Positions 16,892-26,412 of a stretch of 64,000 nucleotides of DNA are shown one piece after another. Source of the DNA: Gammaproteobacteria bacterium. GTDB lineage: Bacteria; Pseudomonadota; Gammaproteobacteria; DSM-16500. Within the stretch, counting starts at the first letter, position 1; the number at the start of each line of letters is the position of its first letter. The stretch lies in assembly GCA_021324305.1 (NCBI GenBank), contig JAJPJI010000026.1, positions 1-64,000 on the forward strand. The letters run 5' to 3'. Position numbers and translations under genes: made by a program. The notes under the pieces were generated by a model that worked only from the letters and a program-made list of their open reading frames with translations, did not search any database and had not been told where the DNA came from.

Positions 16892-19216
16892 CTAGATATT
16901 AAATATGAATTGCTCCAACAACAAGACAATCAGCCACGATGAAAAAAACGAGGTCATCAACACCATCGCTATCAGAAAACCGAATTCGACGATCAGGCTA
17001 CCACGAATATATTTTTTCCCGGCACCTAAAACGCGCAGCAACGAGTAAGTTAACTGCCTTTCGTCCATGCTGGCTTGCAGACCTGAGATAAAAATCAACC
17101 CTCCAGTCACCAGTGAAAAAATAAACAGATATTGAATTATCATGGCAACCTTGTTGATCAGGTCTTGCATCTGTCTTAATAAAACCGCTACATCGATAAT
17201 GGTGACATTGGGAAATTGCTGCAATATCTGGTTTAGCAGAATCTCCTGGTTCGATGACAAATGAAAACTGGTGATATAGGTTGAAGGAAAGGTATCCAGC
17301 AATCCCGGCGGAAAAATCATGAAAAAATTCGGATGAAATGACGACCAGTTTAAATTGCGAAAATTGACAATCGTCGCTGATAATTCTTTCCCCCCAATGA
17401 GAAATGTCAGTTGATCGCCTATTTGCAATTGCAGATCCGTGGCAAGTGTCGAATAAACAGAAACAATGGGTTTGCCTGCATCTTTTAAAGTCCAGGAACT
17501 GCCTTTAATTATAGTGTTATCTGATGGAAAATCCCACATCCAGCTTAGATTGAGATCTCGATGCAAGGCATTGTTGCTGACCGCATCTTTTGGCACAGCT
17601 GTCAATATAGGTTTTCCATTCAGCGCGGTTAGTCGTCCTCTCACCATCGGATAGATATCCGCAATAGCGATATTGTGTTGTTTGAATAACGTTTGCATAC
17701 TCGCAATATCTGATTTGGCAATATTGAATGCAAAATAATTGGGTGTCTGTTTCGAAAAGGAATGCTGCCAGTCTTTTACAATATCAGTGCGAACATATCC
17801 CAATACAATGAGTGAAGTCAAAACCAGATTAAATCCGATGAATTGCAGACTAACACTATTTGCATGATTCACCAATTCACTGATGCCTCTTCTGAATACT
17901 CCTTCCGAATAATAAAGAACCATCCGCAAGATCAGCATAAATATGTGGTTTAAAATATACAGAAACGCTATGCCTATTAATAATATTGCCAGAAAATATA
18001 GAATCAGCATCGAATAGTTCATGTACCAGAACGCCAAGGCGGTGATGACAGTTAACGCAATCGTAATAAATAAATTGCTTATAAGCCGATTGATTTTAAT
18101 TTCATTACGCCATATCACCAAAGGTGACGTTTCAGGCAATTGAACAATGATCGGATAAGAAAATCCAAAGAGCAATACAACACTGGTAACAAATCCCAAA
18201 GTTACTGGTGCCATACCTGGTGCAGGCAGGATGATCGGTAAAATCCCTGAGTACTGGCTAACCAGAAAATATTGAACCGCAAAAGCAACAGGAATTGCGA
18301 TACAACCAGCCATTAAGCCAATAATCAGTAATTGCCAGAAAAAGAGGAGCTTTATCTGGCGCTGTCTGGCCCCCAGGCAACGCCATAATGCCGCATGCGA
18401 ATAATGACGATGTAAATATTGATTAAGGCTGAGAGCGATTGCAACACCACTCATTAACAAGCCAAATAGAAGCAGCAGCGTTAAATAATTTTCAGCACGT
18501 TGTAAAATATCCCTGAATCCTGATTGCTGGCTGAGTGCATCCTGAATTTGCTGCCCGGGCCTTAATTGCGGTGAGAGCCATTGCCGATACAACGCCAGCT
18601 GTGCCTGCTCGCCTGCAATCAATAACTTGTACTCCACACGACTGCCAGGAATGACTGTTCGTGTCGCCGGCACATCATCCAGGCGCATGATGACTTTCGG
18701 AGCAATTGACCAGCCTGTGTAAAGCAAATCTTTTTCAGGATCAAGCGTGCTGCTGATTTTTAAATTAGCTGCGCCTATCGTCAGCCTATCATTAATCTGA
18801 ATGGATAATATTGGCAATAATCTCGATTCTACCCAGATTGTTTGCTTTGGCGGCCGTTGGGATTGGTCGCCATATAATGGATAATTATCCGACACTGCCT
18901 GCACATTAACTAGCTGCATTCGATTATTTACACTAACGACAGATGGATACGACCATGATTCCGCCGTTCGCAGCCGCATTTTCGCAGCCTGCTGTATCCA
19001 GCCGGATGGAATGGGTAATGTACTGCTGACTGCCAAATCTCCGCCTAGAAATTTTGCACTTTGCAAATCAAGGCCACGCGTGACTCGGTCTACTAAAAAA
19101 TGCATGGATGTTGTGGTTGTAACTGCGATCAGCAATGCGATAAAAACAACGTACCATTGCCCGGCACGCCACTCACGCCATAACAGTTTGACTGCAAGAG
19201 GCAAGTTGTTCAGCAT
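16892..19216 (-). CDS. ybbP: FtsX-like ABC transporter permease, YbbP family
   Basis: This 774-residue inner-membrane permease has an N-terminal helix, a large periplasmic domain (about residues 40-245), a first FtsX-like four-helix block (about 245-480), a second periplasmic domain and a final FtsX-like block near the C-terminus. This is the ten-helix MacB-exporter-like layout of YbbP. Its start overlaps the end of the ATPase gene by seven bases, indicating translational coupling. With YbbA it forms an exporter thought to act on envelope lipids or lipoproteins; the exact cargo is unknown. Confidence 0.9.
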   Translation of the reverse strand: MLNNLPLAVKLLWREWRAGQWYVVFIALLIAVTTTTSMHFLVDRVTRGLDLQSAKFLGGDLAVSSTLPIPSGWIQQAAKMRLRTAESWSYPSVVSVNNRMQLVNVQAVSDNYPLYGDQSQRPPKQTIWVESRLLPILSIQINDRLTIGAANLKISSTLDPEKDLLYTGWSIAPKVIMRLDDVPATRTVIPGSRVEYKLLIAGEQAQLALYRQWLSPQLRPGQQIQDALSQQSGFRDILQRAENYLTLLLLFGLLMSGVAIALSLNQYLHRHYSHAALWRCLGARQRQIKLLFFWQLLIIGLMAGCIAIPVAFAVQYFLVSQYSGILPIILPAPGMAPVTLGFVTSVVLLFGFSYPIIVQLPETSPLVIWRNEIKINRLISNLFITIALTVITALAFWYMNYSMLILYFLAILLIGIAFLYILNHIFMLILRMVLYYSEGVFRRGISELVNHANSVSLQFIGFNLVLTSLIVLGYVRTDIVKDWQHSFSKQTPNYFAFNIAKSDIASMQTLFKQHNIAIADIYPMVRGRLTALNGKPILTAVPKDAVSNNALHRDLNLSWMWDFPSDNTIIKGSSWTLKDAGKPIVSVYSTLATDLQLQIGDQLTFLIGGKELSATIVNFRNLNWSSFHPNFFMIFPPGLLDTFPSTYITSFHLSSNQEILLNQILQQFPNVTIIDVAVLLRQMQDLINKVAMIIQYLFIFSLVTGGLIFISGLQASMDERQLTYSLLRVLGAGKKYIRGSLIVEFGFLIAMVLMTSFFSSWLIVLLLEQFIFNI

Positions 19217-19899
19217 GGCACTAAAACACCATCATGCAATGTCAGGCGCCGCTGGCAACGTGAAGCAAGACTGGCATCATGCGTGACTAATAAAAGCGTT
19301 GTTTGTTGTTCCTGATTTAGTGAAAACAGTATATCCGCGACCAATTCACCCGTATGAGTATCCAGATTTCCGGTCATCTCATCAGCGAAGATGATTTCCG
19401 GATGCGTCACAAATGCGCGCGCAATAGCCACACGCTGTTGTTCGCCACCAGATAACTGCAGCGGATAATGGTGCAGACGTTGACCCAGACCGACTTTATG
19501 CAGCCATTCCGTCGCTTCCATTTTGCATTTTTGATGTGACACATGCTGAATTTCAAGCGGTAACATGACATTTTCCAGCGCCGTGAGTGTTGGTAATAAC
19601 TGAAAGGACTGGAATATGAATCCGACAAAGCGCCCACGAATCCTGGCACGCTGTTCTTCGTCAAGAACATTGATTTGCTGCTGATGTATATAAACAGTAC
19701 CAGTACTGGGCACATCCAATCCGGCCAGAATGGTCAATAATGTTGTTTTGCCTGAACCAGAGGCACCGAGAATAGCTACACTTTCTCCTCTCTTTAACGT
19801 TAAATTCACATCGCGTAAGATAGTAATCAGGTTGTCGCCACTCGAAACCTGCTTACCCAGATGTTCTGCCTGTAAAAAATATGAGGTCTCCTGCAGCAT
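19210..19899 (-). CDS. ybbA: ABC transporter ATPase, YbbA family
   Basis: This 229-residue ATPase pairs with the YbbP permease. The Walker A 'GASGSGKTT', Q-loop 'FQSFQLLPTL', signature 'LSGGEQQRVAIARAF', Walker B 'IIFADEMTGNLD' (family usually has Pro where Met stands) and the switch His in 'LLLVTHDASLA' are all present. An open frame continues to 20064, but the start at ATG 19897-19899 gives the family's normal length and has AAGGA eight bases upstream. That start codon overlaps the start codon of the divergent tesA. The ybbA/ybbP/tesA arrangement is the same as in E. coli. Confidence 0.93.
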   Translation of the reverse strand: MLQETSYFLQAEHLGKQVSSGDNLITILRDVNLTLKRGESVAILGASGSGKTTLLTILAGLDVPSTGTVYIHQQQINVLDEEQRARIRGRFVGFIFQSFQLLPTLTALENVMLPLEIQHVSHQKCKMEATEWLHKVGLGQRLHHYPLQLSGGEQQRVAIARAFVTHPEIIFADEMTGNLDTHTGELVADILFSLNQEQQTTLLLVTHDASLASRCQRRLTLHDGVLVPC

Positions 19900-20506
19900 G
19901 AAAAAAATCCTTATCACGGCATTGCTGTTCTTCATTACTTTACCGGTGCTGGCGGAAAATACAATATTGATTATTGGTGACAGTATAAGTGCTGGATATG
20001 GCATTAATCCTGAACAAGGCTGGGTGGCCTTATTGCAAAACCGTTTGCATGTAAAACATTTCAACTATAAGGTCATTAATGCCAGCATCTCAGGCGACAC
20101 TACCAGCGATGGTCTGCAGCGATTACCGGCTGAACTCAAACAATATCACCCGCAAATTACCGTACTTGAATTGGGAGGCAATGATGGCCTGCGCGGCTTA
20201 CCGCTTTATGTCATCAAGAACAACTTGATACAGATGATCAGATTATCCCTGGATGCTAACAGTAAAGTCATGGTACTTGGGGTCAGGATGCCGCCCAACT
20301 ACGGGTTACAATACACCCGGCAATTTCAACAAATATACGATGATTTTTCCAGGCGCAAAGACATTGCTGTCGTTCCATCATTCCTGAAGGGAATCGACAA
20401 TACTCCTGCCCTAATGCAGGTTGATGGTATCCATCCGGTCACCGCGGCACAGACAAAGATCCTTGATAACGTCTGGCCGGCGCTTGAAACGCTGCTTCAC
20501 AAATAA
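19898..20506 (+). CDS. tesA: GDSL-family esterase/thioesterase I (lysophospholipase L1)
   Basis: This 202-residue periplasmic hydrolase is of the SGNH type. A signal peptide covers residues 1-19 (ending 'VLA'). Block I is 'IIGDSISAGYG' with nucleophile Ser29, the block III Asn is in 'LGGNDGLRG', and the catalytic Asp-His pair is in 'DGIHPV'. E. coli TesA has acyl-CoA thioesterase, lysophospholipase and protease I activities. An in-frame open stretch back to 19730 lies inside ybbA on the other strand and is not used. The start codon shares two bases with that of ybbA. The ribosome site is weak (GAGG about 11 bases upstream). Confidence 0.93.
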   Translation: MKKILITALLFFITLPVLAENTILIIGDSISAGYGINPEQGWVALLQNRLHVKHFNYKVINASISGDTTSDGLQRLPAELKQYHPQITVLELGGNDGLRGLPLYVIKNNLIQMIRLSLDANSKVMVLGVRMPPNYGLQYTRQFQQIYDDFSRRKDIAVVPSFLKGIDNTPALMQVDGIHPVTAAQTKILDNVWPALETLLHK

Positions 20507-20637
20507 ATACATTATTTATCAATAAATTATATGAAAAATTGACTCGTGTTATACTAATAGTAGGTTCATTACAAATACATCTTTAAAACCAGATATCAAG
20601 AACATGTGCAATACATCAGAGACCACCGGAGGTCGTT

Positions 20638-21003
20638 ATGAACAGCACATTTCGCAATATCAGTATTCTTGGTTTAGCATGCTTTCTGTCTGCCTGTGAT
20701 CCTTATGCGCAAAATGAAGATATCGGTACTGTGACTGGTGCTGTTGCGGGTGGTTTGCTAGGCAGCACAATTGGTCAAGGAACTGGGCAAGCCGTAGCGA
20801 TTGGCGTGGGTGCGATCGGCGGTGCATTAATCGGAAATTCGATCGGCAGATCCATGGATGAACAGAATGCCGAAAACTTTTATTATTATAATGGTTATTA
20901 TCCGCCCTCATATCGATATCAGCCATATTATTATGGGCCTTACTATCATCCTCATTATCGTCCATATTATTACAATAACTACTATTATGAAGAAGGCTAC
21001 TAG
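20638..21003 (+). CDS. Glycine-zipper lipoprotein with tyrosine-rich tail
   Basis: The 121-residue product has a lipoprotein signal ending in 'LSAC' near residue 20. A glycine-zipper two-helix segment follows (about residues 32-76, with 'GAVAGGLLGSTIGQGTGQ' and 'GVGAIGGALIGNSIGRSMDE'). The tail of about 40 residues is made mostly of Tyr, Pro and His. A GGAGG ribosome site precedes the ATG. Glycine-zipper lipoproteins (SlyB/YmgG-like) sit in the outer membrane and contribute to envelope integrity. The Tyr/His-rich tail could bind metals or stack, which is inference. Confidence 0.85.
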   Translation: MNSTFRNISILGLACFLSACDPYAQNEDIGTVTGAVAGGLLGSTIGQGTGQAVAIGVGAIGGALIGNSIGRSMDEQNAENFYYYNGYYPPSYRYQPYYYGPYYHPHYRPYYYNNYYYEEGY

Positions 21004-21107
21004 AACATGTTATCTTATCAACATCAATTTCTGAGTTGACGTACATTAGACTCTTGGTGTGTTTTTTGCTATGTTGAAGATATCATAGACAAGAGTCAGG
21101 AAGCAGT

Positions 21108-21482
21108 ATGTCAATTCAGAATACAATCAGGATCATCAATCGTGTAGATAACATTGTGGCTGAATTCAAAAAGCAATATGCCCATAGCTCATCTATCTCT
21201 TCTGAATTAAAAAAAATGAGCGAATCCCTGCATGGCTTGACAGATTACCTGAACAAACTGGATGAGTTGAAGCCAAACAATACCACAAATGAGATTGATT
21301 CTCATATGTCAGAAATCAATTTGCATATGGATATTCTGAATGGTGAACTCGACAAGAAGGATTTCGTGCGTTTGCAAAAAGGGATAAAAGTTGTGAAAAC
21401 AGCGTTGAAATTCCACCCTGCTAGATATTCATTTTTTGAATTTATAATTATGTGGATTTATGAACTCGTTTATTTTGTTTAG
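21108..21482 (+). CDS. Small hypothetical helical protein
   Basis: I do not recognise this 124-residue protein. It is mainly helical with an amphipathic coiled-coil-like stretch (about residues 10-105) and a hydrophobic aromatic C-terminus (about 107-124) that could dock on a membrane. The ATG has an AGGA site. It is convergent with the Mpo1-like gene; the two ends overlap by 35 bases. Confidence 0.6.
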   Translation: MSIQNTIRIINRVDNIVAEFKKQYAHSSSISSELKKMSESLHGLTDYLNKLDELKPNNTTNEIDSHMSEINLHMDILNGELDKKDFVRLQKGIKVVKTALKFHPARYSFFEFIIMWIYELVYFV

Positions 21483-21972
21483 ACAATTCCAGTACCTTGT
21501 TTTGCAATTCCTTTCTGTACCCTAACGAGAAACAGATTTCGGCCACCAGAAAAACAGGTGCGACAAACACTTGAAAAAAATTCTCAAGAAATGCCGGCCG
21601 TTTGCCTTCGAAATAATGACCAATCAATTGTGCCGTCCAGCCAATGACAAATAGCAGAAAAAAAAATCCTAACGAAACCATGTCAAATTTTCCACCTGAG
21701 ATATATCGCGCGAGCAAAGTAATAGGTATCAGAAAAACAGCCGATGCAACGGCCAGATTGAAATCCAAAAATAAATAATAGACCAGCAACAGGATAAGCG
21801 CGACCCATGCGAAAGAAACATGATTGAGAACCAATACAGAAACATGAAACCAGCTCAGCAAGACCTGCAGCGATAACACAATGACCGGGACACCTATAAA
21901 ATGTGTGAATTTGGTTATCTTCTTACTGTGATGGCTTTCATAAAAGCTCATTTGTTCGGCAAGATTTCTCAT
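21448..21972 (-). CDS. Mpo1/YGL010w-like (DUF962) membrane protein
   Basis: This 174-residue protein has about four to five transmembrane helices and the N-terminal signature of the DUF962/Mpo1 family ('FYESHHSKKITKFTHFIGVP', with a His-His pair and the later 'GHYFEGKRPAF'). Yeast Mpo1 is an Fe2+-dependent dioxygenase for alpha-oxidation of 2-hydroxy fatty acids; conserved histidines here match that family pattern. Bacterial members are mostly uncharacterised, so the enzymatic role is by homology only. Confidence 0.85.
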   Translation of the reverse strand: MRNLAEQMSFYESHHSKKITKFTHFIGVPVIVLSLQVLLSWFHVSVLVLNHVSFAWVALILLLVYYLFLDFNLAVASAVFLIPITLLARYISGGKFDMVSLGFFFLLFVIGWTAQLIGHYFEGKRPAFLENFFQVFVAPVFLVAEICFSLGYRKELQNKVLELSKQNKRVHKST

Positions 21973-22069
21973 AATGCTCTCATATGCAATTACTTCAAAT
22001 TACGATGCTAACACAGAACGGCTCTGAATTGGCATCGTAATTTGATCGGATTTTGATATACGAGATGAT

Positions 22070-22594
22070 TCAGTATGACCTGACAATCACCATCGTTCCA
22101 CGATAATGATTTTTAGAATTCGGACCTTCGACAAAGTTATAGCGCAGCCATCTTGCATCACTGACATGCAGACGTACACACCCGTGACTGATATTTGCAT
22201 AAGCTAGCTCATAGGAACCATGTAATGCCTGACTGCCGTTAAAAAACATGCAATACGGCATCGGCGCACCGCCATGCGGCAAAGGAAACTTATGTGATTT
22301 ACACCCCGGCCCGCCTAATGAATATATACGGAATGTACCCGATCTGGTACGACACGGACGCCTGAGATCACGACACCAGCCGGATCCTGCAACAGCCAGC
22401 CCTGATCGAACCAGTATGCCGTCAGAGGTATACGCTCCAAATTCATGGACATTCGGATCAACAATAATTATTTTTTCGCCTGGCGGAGAAATCTGGCTTG
22501 GCAATCCGCCATGATGAGATTTGCAGTATGAACTGAGGGGTATTAAAAGTAATGACGCAAACAGAAAGATGGTTGATTTTCGTTTTAGTTCCAT
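22070..22594 (-). CDS. L,D-transpeptidase (YkuD domain), exported
   Basis: This 174-residue periplasmic enzyme has a signal peptide (about residues 1-24) and a YkuD catalytic core with the motif 'HGSYELAYANISHGCVRL', where the Cys of SHGCVR is the nucleophile. Such enzymes make 3-3 peptidoglycan cross-links or attach proteins to peptidoglycan. The ATG at 22592-22594 has GAGGAG eight bases upstream and is preferred over the in-frame GTG three codons earlier. No LysM or other binding domain is present. Confidence 0.92.
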   Translation of the reverse strand: MELKRKSTIFLFASLLLIPLSSYCKSHHGGLPSQISPPGEKIIIVDPNVHEFGAYTSDGILVRSGLAVAGSGWCRDLRRPCRTRSGTFRIYSLGGPGCKSHKFPLPHGGAPMPYCMFFNGSQALHGSYELAYANISHGCVRLHVSDARWLRYNFVEGPNSKNHYRGTMVIVRSY

Positions 22595-22906
22595 CGTACC
22601 CACTCCTCTATAGAAGACACAACTCTATTTTACTCCAAGAACCGCCTCTCCGTTTTTGTAATCGCCCCAAGTGCTCAATAGATGATCATTAAATAATAAA
22701 ATGCGTATATTATTCAACTTAATGGCGACGCTGTGCCCGGTTCAGCAACACGATGTCCATGCGCGGAGAAGACTGAACTTAATTTGTTTTTTTATAAAAT
22801 TTCATTATGTTAAGGTATACTGACTAATCTAATGTTATGCGTTAACCAGGCATGGTTGTCTGCAAGCTTTTTGTAGAAATACGTTGTTCATCAAGGGAGT
22901 GTAATT
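22595..22906 (+). other. Divergent intergenic region without a gene
   Basis: This 312-base AT-rich region separates the L,D-transpeptidase (leftward) and the secreted protein gene (rightward) and must hold promoters for both. A good -10 box TATACT is at 22816-22821, but no convincing -35 box stands at the right distance. A GGGAG ribosome site precedes the ATG at 22907. I see no open frame, hairpin terminator or repeat. Confidence 0.5.
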
Positions 22907-23908
22907 ATGTTTAAAAAAATTTTTTCAGCCATTTTATTTTTCGTTCTGACTTCTTCCAGCTTTGCTGGCGAAAATTACCCGAAATTTGTCTTGCTTCCGA
23001 ACATTAATACACAATATATCATGCATACCAATGCTTCCGAAGCAGTCTCTATTGAAAATCAGGCAATTGAACTGGTTAAAAAAACCCTGCATCTCAATTC
23101 CGCCAGCCCCTATAAAACAGTACGCATCAGTCTTCAATATAACGCAAAGCACCAGGTTGATGCCCTTATCGTTTATTTGCTATCGACGAAAATCAAATCA
23201 TTCGATCTGGTCAGAATCAATCTGAATACAGACTTCTCTGTCGCATCTGTTATTAAGGATTATCACTTGCAGGCAGCAGATTTTATGCAAACACCCGCTT
23301 ACGCCCAAAAGCGAACACCCGCCTGCCCCGATCCCAGAGTACAATTTGTGATCGGCAATAATTTTGATGGTGATGAATCAGTTGAAAATGAAGTCCAGAA
23401 AGTTTTTCAGCTTGCCAAGGATCGTGGATATAATCCAATCCTGATGGATGTAAACAATCCAAATGGACCACAACCAACCATTGAAGCGTATGAAAACTGG
23501 ATGAGCTGCCCGAATGTGAAAGGCTTTTATAATGAATCACATGGATGGGAACAAGGAATTCTATTGTCTGATGGCGACTTTTCCTATCAATTGATCGACC
23601 GTGATCTGCTCAATCAGCTAAGTCAAAAAGTTACCTTGTTTGATTCTTGCGAAACTTTTCATGATCCGCTGCTTTCCTCAATGATGGACGTGAACAAAGG
23701 CAATGCACAGCAATATATTGCCGGCATTATTTCATTGCCGTTCGGCCCATCTGAACGTACCGCATCCTGTTTCTGGGCACTGGCATTCAATGGACAGGAA
23801 TTGAATCGAGCCATGCTGAATGATTGTTCAGTTAAAAATGACCTGGAAATTGATGGTTTTGGCATCAATGGTAACGGTGATAATCATTTGACAACTGCAT
23901 CCAATTAA
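22907..23908 (+). CDS. Secreted protein with caspase-like (clan CD) His/Cys signature
   Basis: I do not recognise a named family for this 333-residue protein. It has a signal peptide (residues 1-20, ending 'SFA'), an N-terminal domain of about 110 residues, and a C-terminal domain in which a hydrophobic strand ends in 'FYNESHGW' (His212-Gly) and a second strand ends in 'VTLFDSCETF' (Cys248). The His-Gly then Asp-Ser-Cys order and spacing of about 36 residues is the pattern of caspase/metacaspase/gingipain cysteine peptidases. A Cys pair (Cys288, Cys307) could form a disulfide. The HAD gene follows 22 bases downstream, so both are likely in one transcript. The peptidase idea is inference from motif only. 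Confidence 0.75.
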   Translation: MFKKIFSAILFFVLTSSSFAGENYPKFVLLPNINTQYIMHTNASEAVSIENQAIELVKKTLHLNSASPYKTVRISLQYNAKHQVDALIVYLLSTKIKSFDLVRINLNTDFSVASVIKDYHLQAADFMQTPAYAQKRTPACPDPRVQFVIGNNFDGDESVENEVQKVFQLAKDRGYNPILMDVNNPNGPQPTIEAYENWMSCPNVKGFYNESHGWEQGILLSDGDFSYQLIDRDLLNQLSQKVTLFDSCETFHDPLLSSMMDVNKGNAQQYIAGIISLPFGPSERTASCFWALAFNGQELNRAMLNDCSVKNDLEIDGFGINGNGDNHLTTASN

Positions 23909-23930
23909 TCGGCCTGAATTCGGAGATCGC

Positions 23931-26405
23931 ATGGAAAGCGCAACGAATGCATTATCAAAGGAACACACCGAAGTAAAAAACCATGTTCGGGCGGGAGAAT
24001 TGCTATCCTTGCTGGATCAATGTTCTCACAAAATCAAGATTCTTTCCCTGGATTGTTTTGATACTCTCATATGGCGTAAAACCGCTACGCCATATGATGT
24101 GTTTTTTGATCTGCAAAATAAACCGCCTTTTCGAACGATTGGCTTCACGGCCAGAATGCGTGCGCAAGCGGAGGAATTGTCCCGAAACAAAATGCTGCTA
24201 AGTTACGGCACAACAGAAGTCAAGCTAAAGGACATATATTCAACAGCGTTTCCTCAGTTGAGCAATGGCGAACTGGAAACCCTGATTGAAGCAGAATTGA
24301 GTTCCGAACTTGATGCCTGTTATGCATTCCCGCCAACAGTCGAACTCATACGCAAAGCGCATTCACGCGGTCTCAAGATAATCATTGTCAGTGATACTTA
24401 CCTGGATGAACCTCAATTGCGGCGTCTTCTGCAAAAATGCCTGCCAGATGATGTGATGCAAATGATATTGAAAATTTTCTGTTCTTCTGATCATGGCAAA
24501 TCTAAGAGCAGCGGCTTATTCAAAACCGTCACTGATAAAATTTTTGAATCAGCGCACTCAATACTCCATATCGGAGATAATCTGACAGCGGATTGCCTTG
24601 CTCCAAAATCATTGGGAATTAATGCCGTCCAGCTGCTTCAATATGACAAAAAAATCACTGAACTAGCACGTATGCAAGCCTTGTCAGGCAGTTTTCTCGA
24701 CCCGACAATCAGATATAACCGTTCCTTGTCCAACCCGTTTAAAGCCGTAATGGCTTCCTCGCAAACTGACTTTAGTCTCCCGGAAAGTGCGATTGGGTAT
24801 GCTTCACTTGGCCCAATTATGTATGCTTTTGCACAATTCATTTGCGATGAGGTGGAACAATTATCCCGGGAAGGCAAGCGGCCCAAAGTGTTATTTTTGC
24901 TGCGCGATGCATATCTGCCATCGCTGGCATGCGAAGCATTGGCTGGAAAAAAAATTGGTGCATGCGTCAAGATCAGCCGTTTTGCCTCTTTTGCCGCCTC
25001 ATTCAGGTCCAAAGAGGATGTTGACCGATATCTTGGTGAAACAGTCATGTCATTGCGCTTTTATGACATGTGCAAGCAATTGCTTATACCAGATCAAATA
25101 GCAGGCAATTTATGTGAAGAGGCTGCAAAGGATCGCAATCCTGCCTTTGCTTTCATCAGGCGTATCCAGCAGAAAGACATTCTCGCGTTGATATTGAAAA
25201 ATTCCAGCACCTATAGAATGCGCATGAATAAATATCTGCAAAATGAAGTCGGTCTCGAAAAAGGCGACACCCTGGTTTTTGTCGACTTGGGTTACACTGG
25301 TACTTCACAATTAAAACTCGAACCAGTCTTTCGGGAAGAAATGGGTATTGATATTGTCGGACGCTATCTGATCGCATTGCCCACACCTGGCTGGAAAGAC
25401 AATCGTAAGGGATTGCTGGATAGTTCATGGTGCGATGAACGAATCATGTTAGCACTTGTTGCCTATATCGCACTCCTCGAACAGCTCTGCACAACTGATG
25501 AAAAGAGTGTTATTGATTATGATAATAATGGCCGCCCTATTTATTCAGAGACTGCTCTCAATACAAGCCAGTTTACAAAACTTAATTTAATTCAATCTGA
25601 ATCTTTGCGGTTTATCAGAGATGCGGATCATTTTTTCAAGACTGCAAATACACATCTGAACATTGAAATGCTGCGCGATTTTGCAATGGCAGAGCTGGGG
25701 CGTATGTTGTTCCTGCCTACCGAAACAGAGCTGGAATACCTGAAATCATTCGAGTTCGATTTAAACCTTGGAACAAAAGATATCATCGGTGTTTTCGATC
25801 AGGAGAAAGGTTTAGCAGGCTTGCGTAAACGGGGTCTCTTTTTTATGGAGCGGAACTTAAAGTCCATGCGTACCAACTATCCCGCTGAGTTACGTTCAGC
25901 CGGGCTGGAACTGGTACTCACCTTAATGGCACAACACCGTACCAATTTTGACATCAGGGTAACCGATTTAAGCTTACGCCGTGAAAATCTGCATGTGATC
26001 GCCATGCGTGGAAACTCCGCAACCCAAACCATGATTGAGGCATTACCTACTCATGATGGTTATTTTGCACTGATTATACCGGTTGGCACCGGTGATATGC
26101 AGGTAGGTGTGCAATTCGGACTTAATTATCATTGGGTACAGCTTGAAAGTGCAGAACTGATTCTAACCCATGCATTATATGGATCCAAAGAATCAGACCA
26201 TACGGTAGATGCATCCGCCAATCTTCTGGTCGATCAGATGGTTGATAAGGGCGGCGGTTTGTATGAATGCCAGTCTGATTCCAGTCTGCTGGTGTTTATG
26301 CCAAACCGTATGCCTGGAAACCAGAACCATGCCTTGCGAATTGTTTTCCGGCCTATTGTTACAAAACCTAAACGACAGAGTCAACCGGCAAACCAGGATT
26401 CCTGA
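23931..26405 (+). CDS. Large HAD-domain protein, probably glycan biosynthesis
   Basis: The 824-residue protein begins with a HAD-superfamily hydrolase domain (about residues 35-245). Motif I is 'LDCFDTLIW' (Asp41, Asp44), motif II is 'IVSDTYL' (Ser154), a lysine lies near residue 190, and motif III/IV is 'HIGDNLTADC' (Asp216, Asp221). A cap lies between motifs I and II. The remaining 570 residues include 'VLFLLRDAYLPSLA' and 'VFVDLGYTGTSQ', which resemble a second Rossmann-like region seen in HAD-containing proteins of polysaccharide clusters. The C-terminal 150 residues look like a beta-rich domain. It lies near two glycosyltransferase genes. The role in making or attaching a surface or flagellin sugar is inference. 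Confidence 0.82.
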   Translation: MESATNALSKEHTEVKNHVRAGELLSLLDQCSHKIKILSLDCFDTLIWRKTATPYDVFFDLQNKPPFRTIGFTARMRAQAEELSRNKMLLSYGTTEVKLKDIYSTAFPQLSNGELETLIEAELSSELDACYAFPPTVELIRKAHSRGLKIIIVSDTYLDEPQLRRLLQKCLPDDVMQMILKIFCSSDHGKSKSSGLFKTVTDKIFESAHSILHIGDNLTADCLAPKSLGINAVQLLQYDKKITELARMQALSGSFLDPTIRYNRSLSNPFKAVMASSQTDFSLPESAIGYASLGPIMYAFAQFICDEVEQLSREGKRPKVLFLLRDAYLPSLACEALAGKKIGACVKISRFASFAASFRSKEDVDRYLGETVMSLRFYDMCKQLLIPDQIAGNLCEEAAKDRNPAFAFIRRIQQKDILALILKNSSTYRMRMNKYLQNEVGLEKGDTLVFVDLGYTGTSQLKLEPVFREEMGIDIVGRYLIALPTPGWKDNRKGLLDSSWCDERIMLALVAYIALLEQLCTTDEKSVIDYDNNGRPIYSETALNTSQFTKLNLIQSESLRFIRDADHFFKTANTHLNIEMLRDFAMAELGRMLFLPTETELEYLKSFEFDLNLGTKDIIGVFDQEKGLAGLRKRGLFFMERNLKSMRTNYPAELRSAGLELVLTLMAQHRTNFDIRVTDLSLRRENLHVIAMRGNSATQTMIEALPTHDGYFALIIPVGTGDMQVGVQFGLNYHWVQLESAELILTHALYGSKESDHTVDASANLLVDQMVDKGGGLYECQSDSSLLVFMPNRMPGNQNHALRIVFRPIVTKPKRQSQPANQDS

Positions 26406-26412
26406 TGATCAT

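Noticed and set aside
19900-20064. Longer N-terminus for the YbbA ATPase
   Set aside because: It would run antisense through the tesA signal peptide and exceeds the family length; the start at 19899 has its own ribosome site.
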